A model generated the notes under the pieces. It worked only from the letters and a program-made list of their open reading frames with translations, was not told where the DNA came from and ran no database searches. Shown here piece after piece: positions 28,568 to 36,456 of a stretch of 64,000 nucleotides of DNA. The stretch's first letter is position 1; every line of letters starts with the position of its first letter. Source of the stretch: Pandoraea captiosa (lineage in GTDB: Bacteria; Pseudomonadota; Gammaproteobacteria; Burkholderiales; Burkholderiaceae); contig NZ_CABPSQ010000003.1 of NCBI RefSeq assembly GCF_902459775.1, positions 1-64,000 of the forward strand, in the 5' to 3' direction. The translations under genes and the position numbers were made by a program.

Positions 28568-28774
28568 ATGGCAACCGGTACGGTCAAATGGTTTAACGAC
28601 GCCAAGGGTTTTGGTTTCATCACGCCGGATGAGGGTGGCGAAGATCTGTTCGCTCACTTCTCGGCGATCCAGATGAACGGCTTCAAGACCCTGAAGGAAG
28701 GTCAGAAGGTTCAGTTCGAGGTCGTACAAGGCCCGAAGGGCAAGCAGGCTTCGAACATCCAGGCAGCCGCCTGA
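28568..28774 (+). CDS. Cold-shock protein (CspA family)
   Basis: A 68-residue single cold-shock domain, [20 protein letters not shown], with RNP1 (KGFGFITP) and RNP2 (DLFAHFSAI). Such proteins bind single-stranded nucleic acid and melt RNA structure. The family has several paralogues per genome, so I give no letter. The ATG at 28568 follows GGGGAAG. A long leader and a strong terminator (28797-28824) frame it as a single-gene unit. Confidence 0.97.
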   Translation: MATGTVKWFNDAKGFGFITPDEGGEDLFAHFSAIQMNGFKTLKEGQKVQFEVVQGPKGKQASNIQAAA

Positions 28775-28796
28775 GGTAGCGCCGTTCGACGCATTG

Positions 28797-28824
28797 AAAA
28801 CCCGGCTCCGGCCGGGTTTTTTAT
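28797..28824 (+). terminator. Rho-independent terminator of the cold-shock gene
   Basis: AAAACCCGGC-TCC-GGCCGGGTTTTTT with a GC-rich stem and six T residues, 23 bases after the stop. Confidence 0.88.
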
Positions 28825-29333
28825 TGCACTGCAACAACGCTTGTGAAAAGACGCACCGTTTTGGATCCGCTTTTGCATGCAAAAGGTGCGCAATTTTCCA
28901 CTCCAGGGACGAATGTTTTCAGTATTAATCTGCGATTAATACCTTATAAAACTATATTCGTCGCAACAATCCACTCAGTTATTAAAATACTCCCGACTTT
29001 TGCTCGGCTGCGGAAATCAATTACGCATTTACCTTAATAGACTAAGTAATCCTACGCAGCGGACCGGCCGGCGATTTCCCGCAATACCGCGAGATAAGTG
29101 CCCGAAACGAATAAACTTTTAACGCTTTCCAAAGCATGGCACTCGTCATTTGCATCCCTCATCCGATGATCCGCTTGTTTCATCGTTGAATTTTCTGCAT
29201 CGAACAATTCACCTCGTTTGTCGGCTCGCCCAAGGCTTCTCGCCACGCATTGGCACGCATGGCGGCCCGGCAGCCGCACGGCGGCACAGTCCATCGCTGC
29301 GCGGCGTACGCCTGCGCTGTCGTACAAACGCCA
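28825..29333. other. AT-rich gene-free gap with two dyads and a doubtful small frame
   Basis: The part 28860-29050 is strikingly AT-rich. It holds two perfect dyads: CTTTTGCATGCAAAAG (28870-28885) and GTATTAATC-TGC-GATTAATAC (28922-28942), the latter followed by CTTATAAAACTATATTC. On the minus strand, 29052-29183 could encode 43 residues (ending VLREIAGRSAA) but it has no clear ribosome site and no recognised relative; I do not call it a gene. From 29230 the DNA is again GC-rich and shows nothing. Confidence 0.5.
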
Positions 29334-29367
29334 CGGGCCGCCCAATGAAAACCCATCGGGCGGCCCG
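29334..29367 (-). terminator. Probable terminator of the salicylate 5-hydroxylase operon
   Basis: Ten-base perfect arms CGGGCCGCCC (29334-29343) and GGGCGGCCCG (29358-29367) with a 14-base loop lie 51 bases after the ferredoxin stop. The minus-strand exit reads TGGCGTTTG, so the U tract is poor. Confidence 0.6.
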
Positions 29368-29417
29368 TTTGGACAGATTCCCCTAAAGTGAAGGATGCCG
29401 ATGCCCCGGCGCGAGAC

Positions 29418-29732
29418 TTACCCCAGATCTACGAACACCTTGTCGGCCTCGATACGGATAGGATAGGTTCTCACGGCTTCGGTCAACGGTGCGCACATGG
29501 CCGCCCCGGTCCGGACGTCGAATTTGCCCTGGTGCAGCGGGCACTCGATCTCGTGTCCGTCCAGAAACCCGTCGCACAGCCGTGCATTTCCATGGGTGCA
29601 GACGTTGTCCGTGGCGAACACTTCGCCGTCGACGCCGTACAGCGCGATGTCGCGTCCGCCGACGATCACGCCGATGACGTCGTCCTCGGGAATGGCGTCG
29701 CGCGACGCCGCCTCAATCCAGTTGCCGCTCAT
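29418..29732 (-). CDS. nagAb: Rieske-type [2Fe-2S] ferredoxin of salicylate 5-hydroxylase (NagAb type)
   Basis: A 104-residue Rieske ferredoxin with the two cluster motifs C45-T-H47 ([11 protein letters not shown]) and C64-P-L-H67 (CPLHQGKFD). It carries electrons from the NADH reductase to the terminal oxygenase. It is the last gene of the operon reductase, large subunit, small subunit, ferredoxin, the same order as nagAa-nagG-nagH-nagAb described in Ralstonia sp. U2. The ATG has GAGGACATC upstream. In nag-type clusters this ferredoxin can also serve a naphthalene dioxygenase, but no such genes are present here. Confidence 0.88.
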   Translation of the reverse strand: MSGNWIEAASRDAIPEDDVIGVIVGGRDIALYGVDGEVFATDNVCTHGNARLCDGFLDGHEIECPLHQGKFDVRTGAAMCAPLTEAVRTYPIRIEADKVFVDLG

Positions 29733-29762
29733 GATGTCCTCGTGTCGATCGTTAGCATGCTG

Positions 29763-30236
29763 TCAGATCGGGTAGATGAGCGAGTTGGGAATCATCTCGC
29801 TGTCGAAAATGCATTGGCGCGACGCGAACTTCCAGCCGTCGCCCGTGCGTTTGACGATGTCCAGATAGCGGCCGACGGACAGAATGTCCGTCAACTGATC
29901 CGGCTTTGTCCGGAACACCGCGTAATTCGCCTCAACGTGCAACGTGTCGTCATCCACCGCCCGGATGGACGGCAATCCGATCACGTGCCGCTGGTAGTAC
30001 GGATCATGGAAAAGCGTGTCGCGAATGCCATAGATGCGGTCGCGCAGCATGCCTTTGCTCTCGAACGAAAGCGTGGCGAGGGGTAAGCCCATCTCGAAAT
30101 TCTCGCGCGGCTGAATGCGGTAGACGCACTCGTCCAGAAAGAACTCGGGCCATGCATCCCATGCCTGCGTGTCGAGCGCCGCCGCGTAGGCGGCATTGAG
30201 TTCGACCACTGCCTGAAACGTTGCAAAATCCACCAT
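29763..30236 (-). CDS. nagH: Salicylate 5-hydroxylase small (beta) subunit (NagH type)
   Basis: A 157-residue ring-hydroxylating dioxygenase beta subunit (NTF2-like fold) with the characteristic WPEFFLDECVYRIQPRENF, LFHDPYYQRHV and C-terminal SEMIPNSLIYPI. Beta subunits are structural partners of the Rieske oxygenase alpha subunit. The sequence fits the salicylate 5-hydroxylase / anthranilate dioxygenase branch, and the gene order argues for salicylate. It starts 21 bases after the large-subunit stop with GGGGAGACGATTCG upstream. Confidence 0.88.
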   Translation of the reverse strand: MVDFATFQAVVELNAAYAAALDTQAWDAWPEFFLDECVYRIQPRENFEMGLPLATLSFESKGMLRDRIYGIRDTLFHDPYYQRHVIGLPSIRAVDDDTLHVEANYAVFRTKPDQLTDILSVGRYLDIVKRTGDGWKFASRQCIFDSEMIPNSLIYPI

Positions 30237-30257
30237 CGAATCGTCTCCCCGGCGATC

Positions 30258-31553
30258 TCAAACGCCCATCACACGCCGCCAGTAGGCGTACATGCCGCGA
30301 ATCAGCGTCTCAGTCACCATGTGCTCGGTGTTCTCCACCCCGGTGCCCCCCAACTCGGCCAACACCCGATGCCACGGCTTCTGCGCGAAGCCCTCCTGCG
30401 AGCACTCGATGGCCTCCCCGTCGTCTGCCGAGACAAAACCTGCCGGGCCGAACAGGTTGGCCTGACGCAGACGCCGCTGCGTCATTTCCTCGGTGTCGTC
30501 CTCGAAGCCGAAGTGTGTCCATACGAAGTCGAACGCGTTGTGACCGCGTGGCTGGATATGACGCGTCGATACGGAGTTGACCTGCTGCTGCAGGATGACG
30601 CTGGGAAAGAGGGTCATCAGAACCGCCGTCGGTCCCTTCCACCAATCTTCCTGCACGATGTCGAGAAATCGCATGTCGTTGAGCGACATCGATTCCTTGA
30701 AGCTCGACACGCCCGAGGTCACCTCGCCGCCGCCGCCCTGCCCCCGTGTGGACACCATGGCCGCGTGACGACCGTGGGCGTCCATCACCAGACGCGATTT
30801 GTTGTCCGCGCGCCAGAGGCCGAACGTGACGAACCACGTGTGCAGCAATCCCGGGTGGTACGGGTCCTTGATGTTTTCCTGCATCAGCTTCCAGTTGCCC
30901 GGAATCCGCTGCTTGTTGTAACCGAGCAGCTTGAGCTTGCGACCGTCGAACAGCCGGTCGAAATAGGCGCAGATATCCGGCCCGAGAAAGTCTTCGAGCG
31001 ACTCGACCTCATGGTCGAACGACGCGAATATCACGCCCCCGCGCGTGGCCACCTTGAGCTTGGTCAGGCCATGCTCCTCCGGCTTGAAATCCTTCGGCAT
31101 GCCGCCGTTGATCTTGCCGTCCTGCTTCACGCCGCGCCGAAACGGCACGCCTTGCAGGTTGCCTTTGAGGTCGTAGTTCCACTGGTGGTAGGGGCAATGG
31201 AAATCCGTGCGGTTGCCGCGCTTTTCGCGGCAGAATTTCATGCCACGGTGGGCGCACACGTTCTCGACCACGTTGATCTCGCCCGTGGCGTCGCGCGTCA
31301 CGATCACGGAGCGCTCGCCGATGACCGTGCGCTTGAAGTCGCCCGGGTTCGGGACCTCGGCTTCCAGACCGACGTAATTCCAGTGATTGCGATAAAAACA
31401 CTGCTCCAGCTCGCGCCGGTGCAGTTGCTCGTCGGTGTAGACCCGGAACGGGATCCGGCTCGAACCGTCCGTGGGCCAGATGTCCGACGGCGCTAAGGGG
31501 GGGCACGGTGCCGGCTCGACGGGATCGACGCCGGTCTGCGGTGTTGTGGTCAC
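30258..31553 (-). CDS. nagG: Salicylate 5-hydroxylase large (alpha) subunit, Rieske oxygenase (NagG type)
   Basis: About 431 residues when started at the GTG at 31553, which has AGGAGA five bases upstream; the frame is open to 31667 but overlaps the reductase gene. The Rieske centre is C100-A-H102 and C120-P-Y-H123 (ENVCAHRGMKFC, FHCPYHQWNY). The mononuclear iron ligands include His233 and His238 (DPYHPGLLHTWF). The long stretches FKRTVIGERSVIV, GVPFRRGVKQDGKINGGMPK and QVNSVSTRHIQP match the NagG salicylate 5-hydroxylase family, which converts salicylate to gentisate. Gentisate-cleaving genes are not in this window. A related monocyclic substrate cannot be excluded. Confidence 0.88.
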   Translation of the reverse strand: MTTTPQTGVDPVEPAPCPPLAPSDIWPTDGSSRIPFRVYTDEQLHRRELEQCFYRNHWNYVGLEAEVPNPGDFKRTVIGERSVIVTRDATGEINVVENVCAHRGMKFCREKRGNRTDFHCPYHQWNYDLKGNLQGVPFRRGVKQDGKINGGMPKDFKPEEHGLTKLKVATRGGVIFASFDHEVESLEDFLGPDICAYFDRLFDGRKLKLLGYNKQRIPGNWKLMQENIKDPYHPGLLHTWFVTFGLWRADNKSRLVMDAHGRHAAMVSTRGQGGGGEVTSGVSSFKESMSLNDMRFLDIVQEDWWKGPTAVLMTLFPSVILQQQVNSVSTRHIQPRGHNAFDFVWTHFGFEDDTEEMTQRRLRQANLFGPAGFVSADDGEAIECSQEGFAQKPWHRVLAELGGTGVENTEHMVTETLIRGMYAYWRRVMGV

Positions 31554-31663
31554 GATCGTCTCCTGATGAAAAAGTGGGGGGCCGACTAGCAAGGCGGTAG
31601 CGTTTCGAAATTGCCTGATCGGTCTGATCCGGCCGCTTGGACAACCCCGCCTGATCTGCCGGA

Positions 31664-32755
31664 TCAAGCCGCCCTGGCGTAGAACGCGTCAGCGTAGATA
31701 TGTGCGCCGTCGATGCCACGCTCACGCAGCAGGCGAGTGGCGGCCTCGACCATTGGCGGCGCACCGCACAGATAGGCACGCCAGCCAACCAGGGCATTCG
31801 GGGCAGCGAAGTCCGCATCGAGCGCTTCGGTGACATGGCCGCTGCGGAAGGTCGCTTCGGACGCGCTGCGCTGCCCCGGGGTGTCGAGCGTCGTCACGAC
31901 ATGCAGGCGAATACCGGCGCGGCGCGACGCCAGTTCGTGCAGCCACGCGAGGCCGTAGACGTCCGCCGCAGAGCGCGCACCGACGTAAATCTCGATGGGA
32001 TTCGTCATGCCGTGCGCCAGCGCGCCGCGCACGATGGACAGCACGGGCGCCAGCCCGGTACCGCCGGCAACGCACAGCATCGGCCCGTCATGGCGCCTGC
32101 GGAGATACGACGTTCCCAACGGCCCGGACACCCGTACCGCATCGCCGACCTTGAGTTGCTCGTCCACGTAACCGGTCACAGCGCCGCCCGGCACGCGGCG
32201 TATGTGGAATTCGAGGGTGTCGTCGGCGTCGAGTCCGGCCATCGAGTACGGACGGATGTGAGCCGGGGTGAATTGCAGTGTCGCGTATTGGCCGGGGGAG
32301 AAGCTGAGCGGCTTGGCCGGCTTGAGTACCAGCCGCTTGATGTCGTGCGTCAGGGGTTCGATGGCCTGGACCGTCGCCTTGAGGATTCTGGCGGGATGCA
32401 CAACGACTTCATCCACGTCCGGCAACACGATTTCACAGTCGCCATGGACGCTCGACTGACAGGCGAGCACGTAGCGCTGACGCTGCGCACCGGCCGGGGC
32501 GGACGACGTCGTTGGCGATGCGCCATCGTCGCCATCGTCGCCATCGTCGTGATCGTCGTGATCGTCGTGATGACGATATTCGACCCCTTCGGCTTCGCGT
32601 ACGTCGCCCGACACGACACGGCAGCGGCAAGTGCCGCAGCGTCCGGACAGGCAACTGTACGAAATGGGAATCTGGCGGTCGGTGAGGACCTTGAGCAGGT
32701 TGTCGCCGGGCACAACCTCGAAGCGCTCGCCAAGCGGCTGCACGTGAACTTGCAT
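31664..32755 (-). CDS. nagAa: NADH:ferredoxin reductase of salicylate 5-hydroxylase (NagAa type) with acidic repeat insertion
   Basis: A 363-residue reductase. The N-terminal plant-type [2Fe-2S] domain has ligands Cys35, Cys40, Cys43 (SCLSGRCGTCRC) and Cys99 (YVLACQS). The FNR-like part binds FAD (RPYSMAG) and NAD (GGTGLAPVLSIVRG), ending YLCGAPPMVEA. It passes electrons from NADH to the Rieske ferredoxin. Between the third and fourth cluster cysteine, residues 61-78 are a His/Asp/Gly run encoded by 9-bp tandem repeats (32522-32575), and a Ser/Pro/Ala stretch follows to about residue 90; relatives have a short loop there. It is the first gene of the operon; a 110-base spacer separates it from nagG. 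Confidence 0.88.
   Translation of the reverse strand: MQVHVQPLGERFEVVPGDNLLKVLTDRQIPISYSCLSGRCGTCRCRVVSGDVREAEGVEYRHHDDHDDHDDGDDGDDGASPTTSSAPAGAQRQRYVLACQSSVHGDCEIVLPDVDEVVVHPARILKATVQAIEPLTHDIKRLVLKPAKPLSFSPGQYATLQFTPAHIRPYSMAGLDADDTLEFHIRRVPGGAVTGYVDEQLKVGDAVRVSGPLGTSYLRRRHDGPMLCVAGGTGLAPVLSIVRGALAHGMTNPIEIYVGARSAADVYGLAWLHELASRRAGIRLHVVTTLDTPGQRSASEATFRSGHVTEALDADFAAPNALVGWRAYLCGAPPMVEAATRLLRERGIDGAHIYADAFYARAA
32522..32575. repeat. 9-bp tandem repeat inside nagAa, 6 units
   Basis: GCCATCGTC three times, GTGATCGTC twice and GTGATGACG once, in frame, encode Asp-Asp-Gly and Asp-Asp-His triplets on the minus strand within the [2Fe-2S] domain. Confidence 0.9.
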
Positions 32756-32844
32756 GATGGGGATTGTCTCCGTTCTGGCGACACCTTCCGGGTGCCGCGC
32801 ATGGCGTTAAGACGCCGTTTGCCAGCAGCATCGCGCAACCCTCG

Positions 32845-32882
32845 ATATAAACCAATAGAATCTCGTTTATATGGCCTATAAA
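32845..32882. promoter_or_regulatory. Overlapping AT-rich dyads between nagAa and its LysR regulator (candidate operator)
   Basis: ATATAAAC (32845-32852) pairs with GTTTATAT (32865-32872), and TTTATA-TGGCC-TATAAA occupies 32866-32882. They sit in the middle of the 194-base divergent gap, where a LysR-type protein would bind to control both directions. I could not find the published NahR/NagR site sequence here. Confidence 0.5.
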
Positions 32883-32949
32883 ATTTCGTGATTTTGCAGC
32901 GACGGATGATGCCGATGCTGCCGAAGCCACCCACGTCTGCGGACTCGTT

Positions 32950-33888
32950 ATGGACTTGCACGCCGTCGATTTGAACCTGCTGGTGGTTTTCCAGCATCTG
33001 TACAACGCAAGACGCGTTTCTCGTGTCGCGCAAACGCTAGGCGTTACGCAACCTGCGGTCAGCAACTCGCTGGCACGTCTGCGCAAGCTGTTCAACGACG
33101 AGCTGTTTATCCGCACATCGCGGGGCATGTTGCCCACGCCGATGGCCATCGAACTGGCCGAACCCGTGGCGGCTGCGCTCGATGCCTTGCACGGGGTGTT
33201 CAATCGCGAGCTGGCGTTCGACCCGGCGACGAGCCAGCGCGCGTTTCAGATCGCCATGACCGACATCGGCGAAGTGCACTTCCTGCCGAAACTGATGCAC
33301 GCGCTGGGCGAGCGCGCGCCGGGCATTACGGTCAGCACGGTGCGCAATACGGCAGTCAACCTTCGCGAGGAGATGGCGGCCGGGCAGGTCGATCTGGCGA
33401 TCGGCCACCTGCCGGACCTGACGACGGAGTTTTTCCAGCGGCGGCTGTTCCGCCAGAAATACGTGTGCATGTTTCGCCCCGGGCATCCGCTCGATCGCAC
33501 GGCGCGATCCGCGGGCTCGCGCAAGCCGACGGCCCGCCCAATGACGCGCGAAGACTTCGAGCGTGCGGAGCAGGTGATGGTGGTGGCCGCGGGCACCGGG
33601 CACGGGCAAGTGGATGACTTCATGGCGCGCGCGCATGTCCAACGCAACATACGGCTACGCGTGCCGCATTTCGTCGCGCTTGCCGACATTCTGCACGCGA
33701 CCGATCTCATCGCCACCGTGACGGAGAAGTTCGCGCAACGCAGCGCCCGGCACTTCGGACTGCGCTACGTCGATCATCCGATCGATCTCCCCGACGTGCA
33801 GATCAATCTGTTCTGGCACGCGCGGTTTCACCGCGAGCCGGGGAGTCAATGGATGCGAGCGTTATTGTTCGACTTGTTTTCGGAGTGA
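32950..33888 (+). CDS. nagR: LysR-type regulator, NahR/NagR-like
   Basis: A 312-residue LysR regulator. The N-terminal winged helix reads LNLLVVFQHLYNARRVSRVA and TQPAVSNSLARLRKLFNDELF. The effector domain contains QIAMTDIGEVHFLPKLM, VDLAIGHLP and VVAAGTGHGQVD, all in the style of NahR/NagR, which respond to salicylate. It is divergent from the salicylate 5-hydroxylase operon, the standard layout, so it most likely activates that operon with salicylate as inducer. An insertion rich in Arg/Ala/Gly near residues 182-196 is not typical. Confidence 0.85.
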   Translation: MDLHAVDLNLLVVFQHLYNARRVSRVAQTLGVTQPAVSNSLARLRKLFNDELFIRTSRGMLPTPMAIELAEPVAAALDALHGVFNRELAFDPATSQRAFQIAMTDIGEVHFLPKLMHALGERAPGITVSTVRNTAVNLREEMAAGQVDLAIGHLPDLTTEFFQRRLFRQKYVCMFRPGHPLDRTARSAGSRKPTARPMTREDFERAEQVMVVAAGTGHGQVDDFMARAHVQRNIRLRVPHFVALADILHATDLIATVTEKFAQRSARHFGLRYVDHPIDLPDVQINLFWHARFHREPGSQWMRALLFDLFSE

Positions 33889-33951
33889 CGCGAACGCAGG
33901 CATGGCGCCATGTACCGCGCGTGTCCGCCTCGCTCGCTGAAGGTCGGCGCG

Positions 33952-34695
33952 TTACGCGTTGAAGCCGCCGTCGATCGTCAGGCTGGCGCCCGTGACGAAA
34001 CCGGCGGCATCGCTGGCGAGATAGGCGACCATTCCCGCGATTTCTTCCGGACGGCCGTGACGCTTGATCGCCATGAGGTCGTGCATCGCTCCGGCAAACT
34101 CGCCGGCAGCCGGGTTCATGTCGGTGTTCGTCGGTCCCGGTTGCACATTGTTGACGGTAATCCCGCGAGGGCCGAGGTCGCGAGCCATGCCTTTGACCAG
34201 ACCGACGAGCGCCGACTTGGTCATCGCGTACGTGGCGAAATCGGGGAACGGCACGCGCTCGGCGTTGCACGAACCGATGTTGATGATGCGACCACCCTCG
34301 CCCATGTGCGTGAGCGCCGCCTTCGACGCGACGAACACGGCACGCACGTTGACATTGAGCATGCGCTCGAACTCTTGCAGTTCGAGCTCGGCGATGTTGC
34401 CCATCGAGAAGACCCCTGCGTTGTTCACCAGAATGTCGACCTTGCCGAATTCACGTGCCGCGTCGTCCACCGCGCGCGTGAGAGCCTGGGCGTCGGCGAC
34501 GTCGGCTTGCAGCGCGAGCGCGCGCCCGCCTGCGTTTCGGATGCGCGCGACCAGCGTTTCCGCCGCCGCCTTCGATCCGTTGTAGGTGAAAGCGACGGCT
34601 GCGCCGTCGTCGGCAAACCGTTGCACGATGGCCGCGCCGATACCGCGCGATCCACCCGTCACGAATGCCACCTTGCCTTGAAAGTTCGTTGCCAT
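33952..34695 (-). CDS. SDR family oxidoreductase (3-oxoacyl-ACP reductase FabG-like)
   Basis: A 247-residue classical short-chain dehydrogenase. It has the NADP-binding VTGGSRGIGAAI, the NNAG motif (VNNAGVFSMG), catalytic Ser in IINIGSCN, YAMTKSA as Y-x-x-x-K, and the closing TGASLTIDGGFNA. The substrate is unknown; such proteins reduce ketones or oxidise alcohols with NADP(H). It is divergent from a LysR regulator across 108 bases, a pairing in which the regulator usually controls the SDR. Confidence 0.9.
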   Translation of the reverse strand: MATNFQGKVAFVTGGSRGIGAAIVQRFADDGAAVAFTYNGSKAAAETLVARIRNAGGRALALQADVADAQALTRAVDDAAREFGKVDILVNNAGVFSMGNIAELELQEFERMLNVNVRAVFVASKAALTHMGEGGRIINIGSCNAERVPFPDFATYAMTKSALVGLVKGMARDLGPRGITVNNVQPGPTNTDMNPAAGEFAGAMHDLMAIKRHGRPEEIAGMVAYLASDAAGFVTGASLTIDGGFNA

Positions 34696-34803
34696 GATCT
34701 TGCTCCACTGGGTTAGGAAGTGAAGCCAGTATCGGCGCCGAATTGCATTGCAACTAGACCATAATAGCGATCATCACTTTCAACCCATTGGAACAGATGA
34801 CGT

Positions 34804-35727
34804 ATGGATGCCCTCCATCTGATCGAATCGTTTGTGCTCAGCGCGCGTGCCGGGAGCTTTTCGGCGGCCGCGCGTCGGCTGGGCATGACACCGGCCGCCG
34901 TCAGCAAGAATGTGGCGCGTCTGGAAGCGCAGCTCGGGTTGCGATTGTTTCACCGCAGCACGCGCAGCCTCACGCTGACGGCGGGCGGCGAGCGCTTTCT
35001 GCTCGACGTGGACGGGCCGTTTGCCGCCTTGACGGATGCCTTCTCGCGGGCGGCCGAGCGCGAAGGCGCGCCCTCGGGCACATTGAAAGTCAGCATGGCG
35101 CATTCGTTCGGGCGACAGTATCTGCTGCCGATGCTCGGCGACTTTCAGGCGCGATATCCGGACATCGTGCCGGACTGGCGATTCGATAACCGCAGCGTGG
35201 ATGTCGTGGGCGAAGGGTTCGACGCCGCGATCGGCGGTGGCATCGAGCTTACGCAAGGCGTGATTGCTCGCCGACTCGCACCGACGTATGCCGTGATGTG
35301 CGCGTCGGCCACCTACATGGCGGGGCGCGAGATGCCCCGGCACCCCTCCGACCTGGCGAGCCTCGATGCCATCATGCGGCGCTCCGGCGTATCCGGTCGC
35401 CTGCGCGCCTGGAACCTTTGCCATGTCACGGGTGAACGGGTCAACGTCGAGGCACGCACGCGCATGATTTTCGACGACCCGGAGGCGATGGCGCACGCGG
35501 TCGCGCTCGGCTACGGCCTCGCCCTGTTGCCCATGCCGCACGCAGCGCCAATGCTCGCGGACGGACGCATTGTGCGGCTGCTGCCGGACTGGTTCGACGA
35601 ATACGGCGGCGTGTTCATCTACTACCCCAACAAGAAGCAGTTGCCGCTACGCACCCGGGTGTTCGTCGATCATGTGGCGCAGGCGTTCGAGCAGCAACGG
35701 CTCGCGGCACGCTTCGACTGGCGATGA
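34804..35727 (+). CDS. LysR-type transcriptional regulator
   Basis: A 307-residue LysR regulator, with helix-turn-helix SFSAAARRLGMTPAAVSKNVARLE and an effector domain with FDAAIGGGIELTQGVIARRL, in the style of the CrgA/PtxR-like subgroup often paired with oxidoreductase genes. It probably controls the divergent SDR gene at 33952-34695. The start at 34804 lacks a strong ribosome site (AACAGATGACGT). The inducer is unknown. Confidence 0.88.
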   Translation: MDALHLIESFVLSARAGSFSAAARRLGMTPAAVSKNVARLEAQLGLRLFHRSTRSLTLTAGGERFLLDVDGPFAALTDAFSRAAEREGAPSGTLKVSMAHSFGRQYLLPMLGDFQARYPDIVPDWRFDNRSVDVVGEGFDAAIGGGIELTQGVIARRLAPTYAVMCASATYMAGREMPRHPSDLASLDAIMRRSGVSGRLRAWNLCHVTGERVNVEARTRMIFDDPEAMAHAVALGYGLALLPMPHAAPMLADGRIVRLLPDWFDEYGGVFIYYPNKKQLPLRTRVFVDHVAQAFEQQRLAARFDWR

Positions 35728-35864
35728 GTTGACGACGCGACAACGCAATCCCCGCTCCTTGCGTTGTTCCCGTCCGTGCACTGTAATGAAAGCGGATAAT
35801 CGGCACGGGACCAGGGAGCGAGAACGCCGCTGTGCCGGTTGAACAGGGGGGTGGGAGATCCGCC

Positions 35865-36293
35865 ATGGATACCACCGCAGCCACCGTGCGGGCCGCAGTG
35901 TTCGCCGTTTGCGTGCTTGGCGCTGCCGCCGCAGGCGCGCGTCCGCCATTCCCGCCGGACACCATCGAGGTCGAAGCCGCGGTCGGTCAGAAGATATCGA
36001 TCTGGGAACAGAGCAACTACAACGCGTTGTGTCGAGACCTCGGCACACCGACCTTCGAACTGGACTCGAAGCCGGCGTTGGGCGAAGTCACGCCAGAGTG
36101 GATCACCTACACGGTGCCCATCGGCCAGCGCTGCGAGCAAATGAAGTTCTCGGGAATGATCGTCTGGTATCAGGCCGGTCCGGTGCCGGGGACGGATGAA
36201 GTCGTCTGGACCGTCGGATTCCCTCGCGAGTTCGGCAGTCGCACCCCCACCACCGGCGAGCATCGCGTAACGACGAAGATTGTCATCCGTTAG
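35865..36293 (+). CDS. Small periplasmic protein of unknown function
   Basis: About 142 residues if started at the ATG at 35865, which has GGGAG seven bases upstream; a GTG at 35832 is an alternative. A signal peptide MDTTAATVRAAVFAVCVLG with cleavage near AAAAGARPP is followed by a beta-rich domain of about 115 residues with two cysteines (NALCRDLG and QRCEQMKF) that could form a disulfide. It ends EHRVTTKIVIR. I do not recognise the family. It has no co-directional neighbour close by, so context offers no function. Confidence 0.7.
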   Translation: MDTTAATVRAAVFAVCVLGAAAAGARPPFPPDTIEVEAAVGQKISIWEQSNYNALCRDLGTPTFELDSKPALGEVTPEWITYTVPIGQRCEQMKFSGMIVWYQAGPVPGTDEVVWTVGFPREFGSRTPTTGEHRVTTKIVIR

Positions 36294-36351
36294 CGCTCTT
36301 TCGCCTGCGCCCCGGCGTCATGCCGCGACAGCCCAACCCGCCGTGCCTGCG

Positions 36352-36383
36352 AAAAACCCCGGCAAGCCTTGCCATACCGGGGT
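36352..36383 (-). terminator. Terminator of icd
   Basis: On the minus strand ACCCCGG ... CCGGGG(T) closes a hairpin followed by TTTTTC (GAAAAACCCC on the plus strand), about 75 bases after the icd stop. Confidence 0.65.
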
Positions 36384-36425
36384 CGCTTCGAATACCGGGG
36401 TCGCTTCGAAATCGAGGCGACCCCG
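36374..36425. repeat. 18-bp tandem duplication and second hairpin downstream of icd
   Basis: ATACCGGGGTCGCTTCGA occurs twice head to tail (36374-36391 and 36392-36409). The second copy pairs with GCGACCCCG (36417-36425) to make another stem (36396-36404 / 36417-36425). Confidence 0.75.
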
Positions 36426-36456
36426 AGTCGTCAACCCGGGGCAATGCCCTCGTGCG

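Noticed and set aside
29052-29345. 97-codon (or 43-codon) minus-strand frame after the salicylate operon
   Set aside because: No ribosome site, no recognised family, and it lies in a region with a terminator; kept only as a remark in the gap entry.
29418-33888. Anthranilate dioxygenase operon (andA type)
   Set aside because: The component types are similar, but the gene order, the NagG-like large subunit and the NahR/NagR-like divergent regulator fit salicylate 5-hydroxylase better.
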